A stretch of DNA of 64,000 nucleotides, from positions 248,001 through 312,000 of the forward strand of contig CAXXHV010000002.1 of assembly GCA_963678575.2 (NCBI GenBank), given 5' to 3'. This DNA is from Pleomorphochaeta sp963678575 (GTDB lineage: Bacteria; Spirochaetota; Spirochaetia; Sphaerochaetales; Sphaerochaetaceae). The notes beneath the pieces are model-generated. The model saw nothing but the letters and a program-made list of their open reading frames with translations. It made no database searches and was not told the origin of the DNA. This document shows positions 1 through 8,678 of this stretch, in pieces; the stretch's first letter is position 1; the number at the start of each line of letters is the position of its first letter. Position numbers and translations under genes: made by a program.

Positions 1-674
1 GACATTTAACAAAATCAGAAGAAAGAAATGACTATGACAGTGATGAAATGTTTGCTAATTTTAGAACAATTAGTGCAGGTGATATCAAAGCTGGTATAGT
101 TTATAGATCTTGTAACCCAGCTTTAGCTGATGCTAGAGCTCCATATGCTGAAAATCTTGCTAAAAAATATGGAATAAACACAATAATTAATTTAGCAGAT
201 AATGAAGAAAGTTTAAAAGAACATATGAATACAATAACTTGGTATAAAGATATGTATGAAATGGGAAAAGTTATTTTATTAGATATGGATGTTGATTATA
301 CTTCTGTTGATTTTGGCCAAAAATTAGCTAAAGGATTTATTTTCTTAAGTGAAAACAAAGGACCTTATTTAATTCATTGTAACGAAGGTAAAGATAGAGC
401 TGGATTTGCTGCTGTAGTATTAGAAGCCCTAATGAATGCTTCATTAGAAGAAATTGAAACAGATTATATGATGAGTTATTCTAATTATTATGGTGTTGAA
501 AAAGGTACAATGCAATATGATTATATTGCAGATACACCATTCAATATGTTAAAAAATATTGCTAATGGAACAGAAGTAAAAGATTTAAATTTATCTATGA
601 TAGCTGAAAAGTATTTAATGAGTATTGGTTTAAATAATAATCAAATAATGGCTATAAAAAATAATTTAAAATAA
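1..674 (+). CDS. tyrosine-phosphatase-like protein, 5' end outside window
   Basis: Bacterial tyrosine/dual-specificity-type phosphatase (Y_phosphatase3-like), cut by the left edge. The frame is open from base 3 with no stop, so the ATG at 48 is probably internal and the true N-terminus lies outside. Counted from that ATG, the P-loop HCNEGKDRAG carries the nucleophile Cys111 and Arg117 in the CX5R spacing, and the upstream YRSCNPA segment is typical of the family. Family members hydrolyse phosphotyrosine or phosphoinositides; the substrate here cannot be told. No membrane segment is seen in the visible part. It converges on the AraC gene with a strong hairpin between them. The family call is firm, the role is not. 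Confidence 0.8.
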   Translation, partial: HLTKSEERNDYDSDEMFANFRTISAGDIKAGIVYRSCNPALADARAPYAENLAKKYGINTIINLADNEESLKEHMNTITWYKDMYEMGKVILLDMDVDYTSVDFGQKLAKGFIFLSENKGPYLIHCNEGKDRAGFAAVVLEALMNASLEEIETDYMMSYSNYYGVEKGTMQYDYIADTPFNMLKNIANGTEVKDLNLSMIAEKYLMSIGLNNNQIMAIKNNLK

Positions 675-737
675 TAATAAAAAATTAAAAAGGGTTCACC
701 TTATAAAGTTGTGCCTTTTGTTAAATAGCAAAAAAAA

Positions 738-772
738 TGATAAAACATAGAGATTTTCTCTATGTTTTATCA
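738..772 (-). terminator. 16-bp perfect hairpin between convergent genes
   Basis: Arms 738-753 and 757-772 are perfectly complementary with a 3-nt loop. On the minus strand the hairpin is followed by a run of seven T (731-737), the form of a rho-independent terminator for the AraC-type gene. On the plus strand there is no T-run, although the stem may also stop the phosphatase transcript. Confidence 0.75.
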
Positions 773-818
773 GTACATATCTACAACTTAAAAAAAACAT
801 TATTAAAAATGATAATTT

Positions 819-1697
819 TTATTTTTTGTCAACTGAAATCCATATTTCACACTCATAATTACTAGCTGACATATTACCTTTAGGATATACTTCTAAATAA
901 TATCCACCACTTGGTTTATATTCACTTGAAGGAAAGAATTCTGAATAAATAGTTTTTAATAAACTTTGTATGGCAATTGGCATAGGTCCAATAGATTTGA
1001 AAATAGCCCAATTAAGAGAAGGTATTAAATCAACTTGGAAGTCTCCTTCAACTTTTTCTCCGTTATAGGAAACGCCTATTCCGTAGGGAAATTCTTTTTT
1101 TCTATCAGAGTTTTCAAAGCATATTCCAATTGCAGAATCTTTAAATATCTCATTACCATTAAAATATTTTGATAATAAGGTATTAAGAGAGCCGTCTTTT
1201 TGACATTCAGTCCAAAAATGTGGTATTTGTTTTTGTGATTCTTCCATTTCTATTGGGAAATACTTTTTCTTTGAGATTAATTTAAATTCATCGTGTTTTT
1301 CAATGCGATAATTCATAATGCTTCCTCCATCTAATTTTAATTTTACAGAAATTTTTGAAAAGGATTTAAGCTTTCCACCATTTTTTTTAATTTGGGAAGG
1401 ATTAATTTCATGGAAATTATAAAAAGCTCTTGAGAAACTCTCCGGAGATTCATAGCCATATTTGAATGCAACATCAATTACTTTTTGGTTTGTGGAAGCC
1501 AATTCGCTTCCTGCTAAAGAAAGACGTCTATTTCTAATATACTCACCTAAAGTATAGTTGCATAATATTGAAAAAACTCTTTGGAAATTGAATGTTGAAG
1601 AATTTGCAATTTTTGCAACCTTTTCATAATCGATTTCCTCTGTTAAATTATCTTCAATATAATTTATTGCATTCTGAAGACTTTTTATCCAATCCAT
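819..1697 (-). CDS. AraC-family regulator with GyrI-like effector domain
   Basis: Transcription factor of the MarA/Rob-like AraC class. Residues about 5-105 hold the two helix-turn-helix units (motif VIDVAFKYGYESPESFSRAF ends the second). Residues about 140-292 form a GyrI-like/AraC_E_bind small-molecule domain, with the WAIF and GGYYLEVYP strands usual there. The start was set at the ATG at 1697, which has GGAGA eight bases upstream; an open extension to 1763 lacks a ribosome site and would add an odd hydrophobic leader. The gene stands alone on the minus strand, ending at the 738-772 terminator. The family suggests a response to a cationic or amphipathic drug-like ligand; ligand and targets are unknown. 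Confidence 0.85.
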   Translation of the reverse strand: MDWIKSLQNAINYIEDNLTEEIDYEKVAKIANSSTFNFQRVFSILCNYTLGEYIRNRRLSLAGSELASTNQKVIDVAFKYGYESPESFSRAFYNFHEINPSQIKKNGGKLKSFSKISVKLKLDGGSIMNYRIEKHDEFKLISKKKYFPIEMEESQKQIPHFWTECQKDGSLNTLLSKYFNGNEIFKDSAIGICFENSDRKKEFPYGIGVSYNGEKVEGDFQVDLIPSLNWAIFKSIGPMPIAIQSLLKTIYSEFFPSSEYKPSGGYYLEVYPKGNMSASNYECEIWISVDKK

Positions 1698-1855
1698 TTT
1701 TTTTCTCCATTTCTGTATAAGATAGATTAACCTTATAATAGCATAAAAAATAATTCCTAACATTTTATGCTTTTGGATGTAGGATTTATTTTTATTAATA
1801 TTATGTTCTTTAGTTATATTAGTTACTATGATAACATGACTTTAGGAGATAAAAT

Positions 1856-2248
1856 ATGAGAAAAATAAAGCAGTTAATTTTAGAAGTTCAAAGAAATGGT
1901 CTGCCACAATATGTAAAACAATCTATAGAAATTTCATCTAATGGAGTTATTAATCATTGTTTATACCCCATGGTTTATTTAGGTCAAATGAAAAAATATG
2001 AATTTAAAATTGAGGATAAGGCTGTTGAAACCTTTTTTTCAAGCATTGATTTTGATAATTGGAAAGATGTTAATAATCATTATTCAAATAGTTATTCATA
2101 TAGTTTAAAACTATTTTATGATGATAATACAGTAAGTCTAAAATCTGGTTATATTAATTCAAAAATGCCTGAACAATTCCATACATTTGATGATAAATTA
2201 TTAGATTTAGTATTTTTTATTGAAAAACCCTGGCTGTTTACACGTTAA
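1856..2248 (+). CDS. hypothetical protein, 130 aa
   Basis: Unrecognised small cytosolic protein with no signal peptide or membrane segment. The ribosome site AGGAG stands seven bases before the ATG, and base composition fits a real gene. The protein alternates short strands (for example IKQLILEVQRNG, YSLKLFYDDN) and ends with an aromatic FFIEKPWLFTR tail, suggesting a compact alpha/beta fold. It lies divergent from the AraC gene across about 160 bases, so shared control is possible but unshown. A weak hairpin near 2403-2425 follows it. Confidence 0.6.
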   Translation: MRKIKQLILEVQRNGLPQYVKQSIEISSNGVINHCLYPMVYLGQMKKYEFKIEDKAVETFFSSIDFDNWKDVNNHYSNSYSYSLKLFYDDNTVSLKSGYINSKMPEQFHTFDDKLLDLVFFIEKPWLFTR

Positions 2249-2483
2249 TGAATAATACAAATGGCTCTTATTTAAAGGAGATACTAAAAATAATCAAACA
2301 TTGACAACGATAAATTAAAGGAACATACTTAAATTGATTTATATAGTTTAATAATTATTAGAAATAATCTGAGTTTTTAATAATAATAGAAAATATAAAA
2401 GAAAAAGTTTTAAAAAGAAACTTTTAAATTTGCTTTTTGGTGATAATAATTATTAATCTATAAAATTATTCAAGGAGCTAAAA

Positions 2484-3356
2484 ATGAAAAAATATTTAAC
2501 TATTTTAATTGTATTGTTATTTAGTATAGCAAGCCCAATTTTTGCAAATTATGATGCCTCTCTAATCAATAAAGAAGATGCTCCTGTGCAATTCTTTGCT
2601 GATTATGAAACAGGTTTTGTATCTGTTCTTAGCCATAAAATAAAAATAGGTGAGCATGGAACTCTATTTGATTATGTATCTCAAGGTGGACAAGATATTC
2701 TATTCCCGTTCGAAAGATATAATGTTGGTGCAGTTATAAATGATCGTCATCGTGTATCATTTCTTTATCAACCACTTGAAATAAATACTGTTGTTCCTTT
2801 TGAATCAACTGTTACAGTAGATGGAAAAGATTTTGATGGAGTAACTGAATTAAAATATGGCTTCCCATTTTGGAGAGTTTCTTATTCTTATGATTTACTT
2901 GAAGAAAAAGATTTAACACTTGCAGTAGGATTTTCTCTTCAAATTAGAAATGCTTCTATTGTATTTAAAGATGTTAGTAACGATCCAACTAAAGAGAATG
3001 AAGTTGCTGTATCTCAAAATGTAGGACCTGTGCCTGCTATCCATATTTACTCAAGATGGGAAACTCCATTTGGTGTAGACTTATCAGCTGATATAACAGG
3101 TTTATATGCTTCTTCTGCTTTAATTAATGGAGCTACTTTTGAATTTGAAGGTTCTATTTTGGATGCTTCACTTAGAGCTGGCTATGAGCTAAAAAATAAT
3201 GTTGAAATTTTTGGAAATATTAGATTCCTTGGTGGAACCGCAAAGGGATCTAGTTCATATTCTGGAACTAATTGGTCTGTAGCTTCTAATGATGGTAGAT
3301 ATACTGAAAATAATCTTGCAACATTATCAGCAACAATGGGATTAACAATTAGATAA
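2484..3356 (+). CDS. putative outer-membrane beta-barrel protein
   Basis: Exported protein of 290 residues with a clear sec signal peptide (two Lys, hydrophobic core to about residue 18, cleavage after SPIFA). The mature part is rich in short alternating aromatic/hydrophobic strands with Gly/Asn turns (YGFPFWRVSYSYDL, LTLAVGFSLQIRN, DASLRAGYELKN) and ends in a strand closing on Arg, the look of an 8-12 strand barrel. AAGGAG precedes the ATG. It is monocistronic; the preceding 235 bases are AT-rich with no further gene. The exact function is not recognised; a periplasmic beta-sandwich is the alternative. Confidence 0.6.
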   Translation: MKKYLTILIVLLFSIASPIFANYDASLINKEDAPVQFFADYETGFVSVLSHKIKIGEHGTLFDYVSQGGQDILFPFERYNVGAVINDRHRVSFLYQPLEINTVVPFESTVTVDGKDFDGVTELKYGFPFWRVSYSYDLLEEKDLTLAVGFSLQIRNASIVFKDVSNDPTKENEVAVSQNVGPVPAIHIYSRWETPFGVDLSADITGLYASSALINGATFEFEGSILDASLRAGYELKNNVEIFGNIRFLGGTAKGSSSYSGTNWSVASNDGRYTENNLATLSATMGLTIR

Positions 3357-3374
3357 TATTATTTTGAAATAATA

Positions 3375-3440
3375 CCTCAAAAGTAGAATGATGATATGCC
3401 TCCAAAGTAGACAAAATAATTTTTGATACTACATTGGAGG
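3375..3440. repeat. short repeated termini-like motif with inverted copy
   Basis: Two direct copies of a 12-13 base motif (CCTCAAAAGTAGA at 3375 and CCTCCAAAGTAGA at 3399) are followed by an inverted copy CTACATTGGAGG at 3429-3440. The second and third copies can form an 11-of-12 base stem. Multiple short repeats at an element end are known from IS21-type termini, so this could be a leftover insertion-sequence end. It could also act as a terminator after the barrel gene, since TAATTTTTAT follows it. Confidence 0.35.
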
Positions 3441-3650
3441 TAATTTTTATATCTGTTCAATCTTTATTCTTAAGTATTCATAATTATTAAATCTATTAGA
3501 TTTTGAAAGTTTTTATTTATTAATATTTTAATAATTTATGTTTACGTTTATTTTCAATGTTTTAGTATTTGTTGAATATCTATTAAAGTATTTTTCTATT
3601 GTTTTTTTTTATGTGACAATATAATATCTTTTTAAAACAAGAGGAAAAAA

Positions 3651-4262
3651 ATGAATAAAGAAAATACTAAAAAGTCAAATTATATAGTAAATAGGTTTTT
3701 AACTGGATTTTTTGTGATTTTGCCAATGGGACTTACTATATGGTTAATTTACAAGGTTGTAATATTTGGAGATACTTTTTTAGCTAAAATTTTAAACCAA
3801 TATTTAGAAAGACCTATTCCAGGATTAGGGTTTATTATTACAATAGTCTTAATTTTTATTATTGGTGTGCTTGTAAATAGTTTTTTAGGAAAAAAATTAA
3901 AGCATTTGGTTGAGAGAATTTTTTTAAAAGTTCCTATTATAAAATCAATCTATTCTCCACTAAAAGATATAACAGATAATTTTTCAAAGAAAGGATCTTT
4001 TAATTTTAAGAAAGTAGTATTTGTAAATTTTCCAAATGATAAATTGAGTAGTAGTTTAGGGTTTATTACAAAGGAGACTATTCTTATTAATAATCAAGAA
4101 AAAACGGCCATATTTATTCCTACAACTCCAAATCCTACTAATGGGTTCTTAATATATTTAAACAAAGAAGATTATACAGAATTAGATATTTCAGTAGAAG
4201 AAGCTCTTAAAGTAATTGTATCTTTAGGTTCTCTTTCTCCTAATGAGATTGTTGGAAAGTAA
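3651..4262 (+). CDS. DUF502 family inner-membrane protein
   Basis: Small integral membrane protein of the DUF502 family, 203 residues, the usual length. Two membrane helices (about 15-35 with FVILPMGLTIWLIYK and 50-70 with GLGFIITIVLIFIIGVLVN) precede a conserved cytosolic part containing KVPIIKSIYSPLKDI and the FPNDKLSSSLGFITKE strand. AGAGG precedes the ATG. Family members are widespread and lack an assigned biochemical role. It is a single gene followed by a 196-base spacer that contains the terminator of the opposing cluster. Confidence 0.85.
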   Translation: MNKENTKKSNYIVNRFLTGFFVILPMGLTIWLIYKVVIFGDTFLAKILNQYLERPIPGLGFIITIVLIFIIGVLVNSFLGKKLKHLVERIFLKVPIIKSIYSPLKDITDNFSKKGSFNFKKVVFVNFPNDKLSSSLGFITKETILINNQEKTAIFIPTTPNPTNGFLIYLNKEDYTELDISVEEALKVIVSLGSLSPNEIVGK

Positions 4263-4404
4263 AAAGTTTAATTTTTATATAATACAAAAATATTTAAGTT
4301 ACTAGTGGTTTATTGTTTTTACATAAATGCTTATAGAAGATACTGCTAACTTGATGTTTTGTAATGAATAATAGAATTAGATTAATATATTTTAAAAATA
4401 AAAG

Positions 4405-4441
4405 CATCCTCTTATTTGAAGTATGTCGAATTAAGAGGATG
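4405..4441 (-). terminator. terminator downstream of the decayed lipoprotein copy
   Basis: Arms 4405-4414 and 4432-4441 are a perfect 10-bp inverted repeat, with CTTTTATTTTT following on the minus strand. The flank GAAATTTCACATCCTC is also found beside the hairpin at 14229-14263 on the same strand, so the two hairpins appear to share ancestry. Confidence 0.7.
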
Positions 4442-4458
4442 TGAAATTTCAATTAAAA

Positions 4459-4967
4459 TTAAAGATCGTTAAAATAGATTATTGTATCTTCCCCTGAGCT
4501 TTCTGTATAAGTTATGGAATCATTAGAAATACTTACTTCAGTAATATCTTTATCTGTAATTTTGATGATAGTCTTTAGTGCATTGTTTACACGAAAATTG
4601 TAGCTATAAGTATTATTTTCGGGGTCTGTTATATCGAATACAAATAATCCTATACCTTTTGGCTTCCATCTTGCATGGCTATTACCAATTAGAACATAGA
4701 ATTTTGATAAATCATTGCTAATATTATGAGATATAAGACGTTCTCCAGCGTCTATTTTCACTATAGTTGCAAGATAGTATAAGTCTTCATTTGGTACTGA
4801 AAGTAAATATGTCGTATCCCAAAAATAGTCGTCAAGACATATTGTACCATAAGGTGTTACATATAGAGTTTCATTAGGTGTGAAATTTAATTCACAGCTA
4901 GTTATTAATAATCAAATTGATATTAAAATTATTAAAATAAGGCTTTTTTTTAATATTTTTTTCTCAT
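4459..4967 (-). pseudogene. decayed copy of the small lipoprotein family
   Basis: Relic of the same lipoprotein family as the genes at 4978-5484 and 8679-9173. Downstream of 4761 the frame is intact and matches them (ITDKDITEVSISNDSITYTE close to the end). Upstream, the matching frame continues through TPYGTICLDD, VPNEDLYYLA and a leader ending LLITSCELNF, but that leader carries an in-frame TGA. The likely start MRKKY (ATG at 4967) is in another frame across an A8 run. So at least one stop and one frameshift separate the start from the body. Translation from an internal ATG at 4761 would give a 100-residue protein lacking its signal peptide and is unlikely to be functional. Confidence 0.75.
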
Positions 4968-4977
4968 TTTTTATTCT

Positions 4978-5484
4978 TTATAGTTTGGGTTGAAAAGCCA
5001 CAAAAGGGATTGTTGTTCTTTCACCAGATCTTTCTGTATAAATAATATCATCATTTGATATTTCAACATTAATAATATCTTTATCAGTTATTTTAACTAT
5101 TGGATATAACGCGTGTTTTATCCATTTACTAAATCTAAATACATGATCCTGGGGGTTTTCTAAGTTAAAGGCATATAAGCAAGTTCCATATGGCCTATAA
5201 CTAGAATTACTGTTTGTTATTAAAAAAAAGAGTTTTGATTTATCTTCACTAATTCCTTGTGATTTTAAAATTTGTTGAGCGTCTATTTTTGATACATTTG
5301 CTAGGAAATATAATTCTTCATTTGGAACATAAAGTAGAAGTCTAGTATCAAAATAATTATCTTCCATGCAAACAGTACCATAAGGGGTATAGTATAAATC
5401 TGAATTAGGATGAAATGTTATTTCACAGCTAATGAAAAGTAATAATATTAAAGAGGTAAAAATTATATATTTTGCTTTTTTCAT
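4978..5484 (-). CDS. small surface/periplasmic lipoprotein
   Basis: Lipoprotein of 168 residues. The leader has Lys near the N-terminus, a hydrophobic core and the spirochaete-style lipobox LFISC, so Cys20 should be lipidated. The mature protein holds family motifs TPYGTVCMED, VPNEELYFLANV, YRPYGTCLYAFNLENPQD and a C-terminal KITDKDIxNVEISNDDIIYTERSGE. AGGACT precedes the ATG. The intact paralogue lies at 8679-9173 and a broken one directly downstream. No function is recognised; the repeated strand-turn pattern suggests a beta-sheet domain. The gene is placed between a barrel-like gene upstream and its own decayed copy. Confidence 0.7.
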   Translation of the reverse strand: MKKAKYIIFTSLILLLFISCEITFHPNSDLYYTPYGTVCMEDNYFDTRLLLYVPNEELYFLANVSKIDAQQILKSQGISEDKSKLFFLITNSNSSYRPYGTCLYAFNLENPQDHVFRFSKWIKHALYPIVKITDKDIINVEISNDDIIYTERSGERTTIPFVAFQPKL

Positions 5485-5540
5485 ACTTTAGTCCTATTTT
5501 AAATAAATTTTATGCTTTTAATTAATTATATAAATTTGTA

Positions 5541-6164
5541 TTAATAGCTTAATAAAGCGTAAAAAGACATTCCTGTGCCAAATTTATTATGAATAAATTC
5601 TGAATTAATTATTCCATTAGTATTTGTAATAGCCAACCCAATTATATCTAGGTTAGCAGTACACCCAAAATCAATTTGAGTAGTTGGATTAATAGGGGTG
5701 ATAAACCCTACCATCATTCCAAAACCGATATCTGTAGAGAACTTTGTAAAATAATCAGTGAATAGAAGAATTGTATTTGCATGTAATCCCACCTCTGTAT
5801 AAGCCCCAATCCCAGAAATAGATGAAAAAGTTAATGATACTCCAGTTGATAAGTTATCAGACAAAGAAAAATTAACCTTTGGATAATTAATATCTGAGAC
5901 AAAAACATCCCAAGGGACAGTTATAAAATTCATTGTTACATAAGATAATAATATTTCATGATAATTATTAAATATTTTCTCTTCTTTAGTTACAAATGAT
6001 AGACCATCTAAACAAAGACTTGGGCTATGTTCATCAACTATATTTTGAATATAAATATCATAACCGATTCCATAACTTATAAATTGCTTTTTATCATTAT
6101 TATTTAATGCAAATAATGAATTTATAAATAAAAAGGAAATGATAAAAATTGCAAGTTTTTTCAT
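5541..6164 (-). CDS. barrel-like exported protein, paralogue of the gene at 10282
   Basis: Exported protein of 207 residues. The start was set at ATG 6164 because it has GGAGAA upstream and opens a normal signal peptide (MKKLAIFIISFLFINSLFA); the longer open frame to 6386 runs into the neighbouring gene and has no ribosome site. The mature part shows the same pattern as the protein at 10282-10911: a short acidic start, GIGYDIYIQN, STDIGFGMMVGFITPI, QIDFGCTANLDIIGLA and a last segment GTGMSFYALLSY ending in an aromatic residue, as in outer-membrane barrels. It lies just upstream of the lipoprotein at 4978 and may be co-expressed with it. Confidence 0.6.
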   Translation of the reverse strand: MKKLAIFIISFLFINSLFALNNNDKKQFISYGIGYDIYIQNIVDEHSPSLCLDGLSFVTKEEKIFNNYHEILLSYVTMNFITVPWDVFVSDINYPKVNFSLSDNLSTGVSLTFSSISGIGAYTEVGLHANTILLFTDYFTKFSTDIGFGMMVGFITPINPTTQIDFGCTANLDIIGLAITNTNGIINSEFIHNKFGTGMSFYALLSY

Positions 6165-6300
6165 TATATTCTCCAATAAAATTATTTTGCATCTAAGGCG
6201 TATATTGCTTTTAATAAAAATCATAGTAATAATAGTATTATGTGTAATCCTAATTAATTTTTTTACTTTGTTTTTATAACTGCAATTGTATTCATTAAAA

Positions 6301-7701
6301 TTAATTTGATTCAGTAGCAGTATTAAAAATTTCTTCAGTTGTTTCGATTTTTGGAATTTTTGGAGATGGTTTTTTCCAATTCTCAAAATATTGCATTACT
6401 ATTGTATAGAATTCCAATACACGTTCTTCTAAGAAAGATATAATTTTAGTATTTTGGGTAATTTTATTTCCTAAGTCAGATTCCATAACTATATCAATTT
6501 TTTTGATTTGAAGTTCTTTTGAGACTTCAGCTTTATCTTTGTCTAAAAAATCATTGCAATTAAAGATTCTATCAACTTTTTTACCTTTTATTCTTAAAAT
6601 AATTATTATATCATTTTGGATATTGTTGAAGATTTCTGTATTATTTTTTTGTGCCTTTGATAAAAATTTCCTAGCATAATTCAATTTTCTTATATTTGAC
6701 TCTTCTGGTATTGTTAATGACATTTCTTGAATTATTTTTCTTAATCTAAGATCTAAAGTAAGGGAAAGAGGTGATATAGCATTTTTTATTTTAAATATCG
6801 ATGATAAGCTTCTAGTATCACCTATTAATTTAGAATACCTCTCAATTTTAGATTCTTTATTGTCACATATTACAGGGGTATAAGTTTGCTTACTTAACTT
6901 TAAGCTTAACTTTAGTGCTAAATCTTTTTCTTCTTGTGTCCAGTCATCAATTATACTTTTATATTGTTCATTTAATTTAGTATCAATTACTTGAGATGAA
7001 CTTAAAGATTGTACTACATCTTTCCAAGCTGGGTTCATTTTGTCGAAAGATTGTACTCCAGAGCAAGTTTTAAAGTACCTTAAGATTTCTTTCATTATAT
7101 TTTGTTGGTCAATATCAGCAATATTTAAATCGTTTTTTAGAAAAAGGATTTCGCCTAATGTTTGAATTAATTTCCACGATAAATGATATAATTCAACTTT
7201 TTTACTAGTTATATCCTCAGGATAATCAGTTGGCGTTGTAACAAATTGATTTGATATTGATACAAGTTTGTCAATTTTTAATTTTTCAGCCATTTTTAAA
7301 TAGCATTCAATTTGATTTTTATTTATTTTTTCATTTTTTGATTTCATTTCAAAAATAACGCTATTTTTAATTTTTCCATTAGATACAACTATTAATAGTC
7401 CATCAAATCGTTTTTTATCATCATCAGAAAAGATTCTAGGGAAGGAGACTTCTGTAAAACAATAAATTTTTCCTGTTTTTGTTAGGCTAATTTGTTCATG
7501 GATAATGTTTTTGAATTCTTTTATTAAAGTTAATGAAGATAAGAATACAGTTGCAAGGGCCATTTCATCATCTTTATTTCCAATAGGTATTAAACGAGCT
7601 TCTTGGGCTATTATTTCTAGTCCATCACTGTCTTTTATAAATGCATTTTTGAATTTCTCAAACTCTAAATCTTTTAATCCATTACGAAATGTGTTTCTCA
7701 T
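6301..7701 (-). CDS. PD-(D/E)XK nuclease-like protein of unknown role
   Basis: Cytosolic protein of 466 residues. Residues about 80-140 show a textbook PD-(D/E)XK core: Asp100 (RFDGLLIV), then Glu118-Met-Lys120 (VIFEMKSKNEK) and a downstream Gln130, fitting a metal-dependent endonuclease site. After it come VSISNQFVT and VELYHLSWKLI, segments I associate with a family of uncharacterised proteins often seen in accessory regions. The C-terminal half (about 230-440) is helical and charged and may be a regulatory or DNA-binding part. GAGGAGA precedes the ATG. It is alone on the minus strand inside a surface-protein array, which suggests an acquired defence or selfish nuclease. Nuclease activity is inferred from the motif only. 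Confidence 0.6.
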   Translation of the reverse strand: MRNTFRNGLKDLEFEKFKNAFIKDSDGLEIIAQEARLIPIGNKDDEMALATVFLSSLTLIKEFKNIIHEQISLTKTGKIYCFTEVSFPRIFSDDDKKRFDGLLIVVSNGKIKNSVIFEMKSKNEKINKNQIECYLKMAEKLKIDKLVSISNQFVTTPTDYPEDITSKKVELYHLSWKLIQTLGEILFLKNDLNIADIDQQNIMKEILRYFKTCSGVQSFDKMNPAWKDVVQSLSSSQVIDTKLNEQYKSIIDDWTQEEKDLALKLSLKLSKQTYTPVICDNKESKIERYSKLIGDTRSLSSIFKIKNAISPLSLTLDLRLRKIIQEMSLTIPEESNIRKLNYARKFLSKAQKNNTEIFNNIQNDIIIILRIKGKKVDRIFNCNDFLDKDKAEVSKELQIKKIDIVMESDLGNKITQNTKIISFLEERVLEFYTIVMQYFENWKKPSPKIPKIETTEEIFNTATESN

Positions 7702-8006
7702 AACAACTTTCTCCTCACTTATTAAGTTTTTTTCTTTTTCTGTTAATGTAAATTATAAATTATATGATAATTATATTTTAAGATAACTTGAAAATATAGC
7801 GAAAAAATTAGATTTATTAGATTAAATTATTAAATTTTTAATTAAATTTTGGAGTTGTTTAAAAAAGTTTATAAACAATAAACAATGAATTAAACAGTAA
7901 AAATAAGTGATTACAAATATTTAAAAAATTAAATCATTTAATTTATAAAAGATTTCGCGAAATTAATAAAAACTAATAGCGAAAAATTAATATACTATTA
8001 TCTATA
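7702..8006. other. AT-rich spacer without a gene
   Basis: About 300 bases of extreme AT content upstream of the nuclease-like gene. No ORF, RNA gene or clear terminator was seen. The sequence GTTTATAAACAATAAA at 7867-7882 also occurs at 28197-28212 directly before gcvT and may be a promoter element. Confidence 0.4.
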
Positions 8007-8676
8007 TTAGGATAAGAAATCAATAGATAAAAAATTTCTTAATTCATATATACAAAGAACAAAATTCACTAAATGAAAAGCTAAATTTTCTATTGATTTA
8101 TTATTATTGATATCAATATTAATTATGACTACTGTGAGTAAATTATAACAAGTTTTAAGATTAATAATAAGTTCTAGATTTTCTTTGTTAATGAAGGGTT
8201 TTGTTTCTAATGCAAATATTGGAGTCAAATTTTTTTTCCATTAAAGATAATTGTCTTTTAAAATGATTTAATTTTTTATAATCTATTGTGCATTTATTTG
8301 CATATTGCTTTAGTGCTTTATATACTATTACATACAAATGAAGCCTTTTATTTATTTTAAGAAATTCATCTTCTAAATTATCAGATTGTGCTTGAATCTC
8401 TTCAAAATCACCACTTGATAACTTTATTAATTTCAAATATTTTTTTATAAAATGGTCTATGTTTAAGAAAAATATTTGTTCAAAGTTTAAACATGGGATT
8501 AATAAAGCTGATATTTGTAAATATATTAAAATGAAATTCTCTTTTTCAATTACCCACTTTTTTTTTAAATTATATAATATATATCCTTCATTAAAATTCA
8601 ATGTAATAAAAAAAGTAACAAGAATTGTTTGTATAGTATTAATAATATTAGAAGCTCCATCAGAAATTTCAATCAA
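8007..8676 (-). pseudogene. frameshifted hypothetical membrane-associated protein
   Basis: Two overlapping minus frames look like one broken gene. The upstream frame (8188-8676) opens at a TTG lying inside the repeat shared with the lipoprotein genes, contains a hydrophobic stretch (ILVTFFITLNF and FILIYLQISALLIPC) and stops soon after an A8 run. The downstream frame (8007-8228) is open across that run and continues with similar composition (LETKPFINKENLELII). Removing one A from the run would join them into about 223 residues. No family is recognised. Because the start falls in a repeat, the original N-terminus was probably lost by recombination. Confidence 0.45.
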
Positions 8677-8678
8677 AA

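Noticed and set aside
4870..4967. TGA read as tryptophan in the lipoprotein leader
   Set aside because: TGA serves as the stop of other genes (for example the DUF4145 gene overlapping DUF2806 by ATGA), and a frameshift accompanies the TGA, so decay is the simpler reading.
6165..6386. N-terminal extension of the barrel-like gene overlapping the nuclease gene
   Set aside because: No ribosome site, and the signal peptide starts cleanly at the ATG at 6164.
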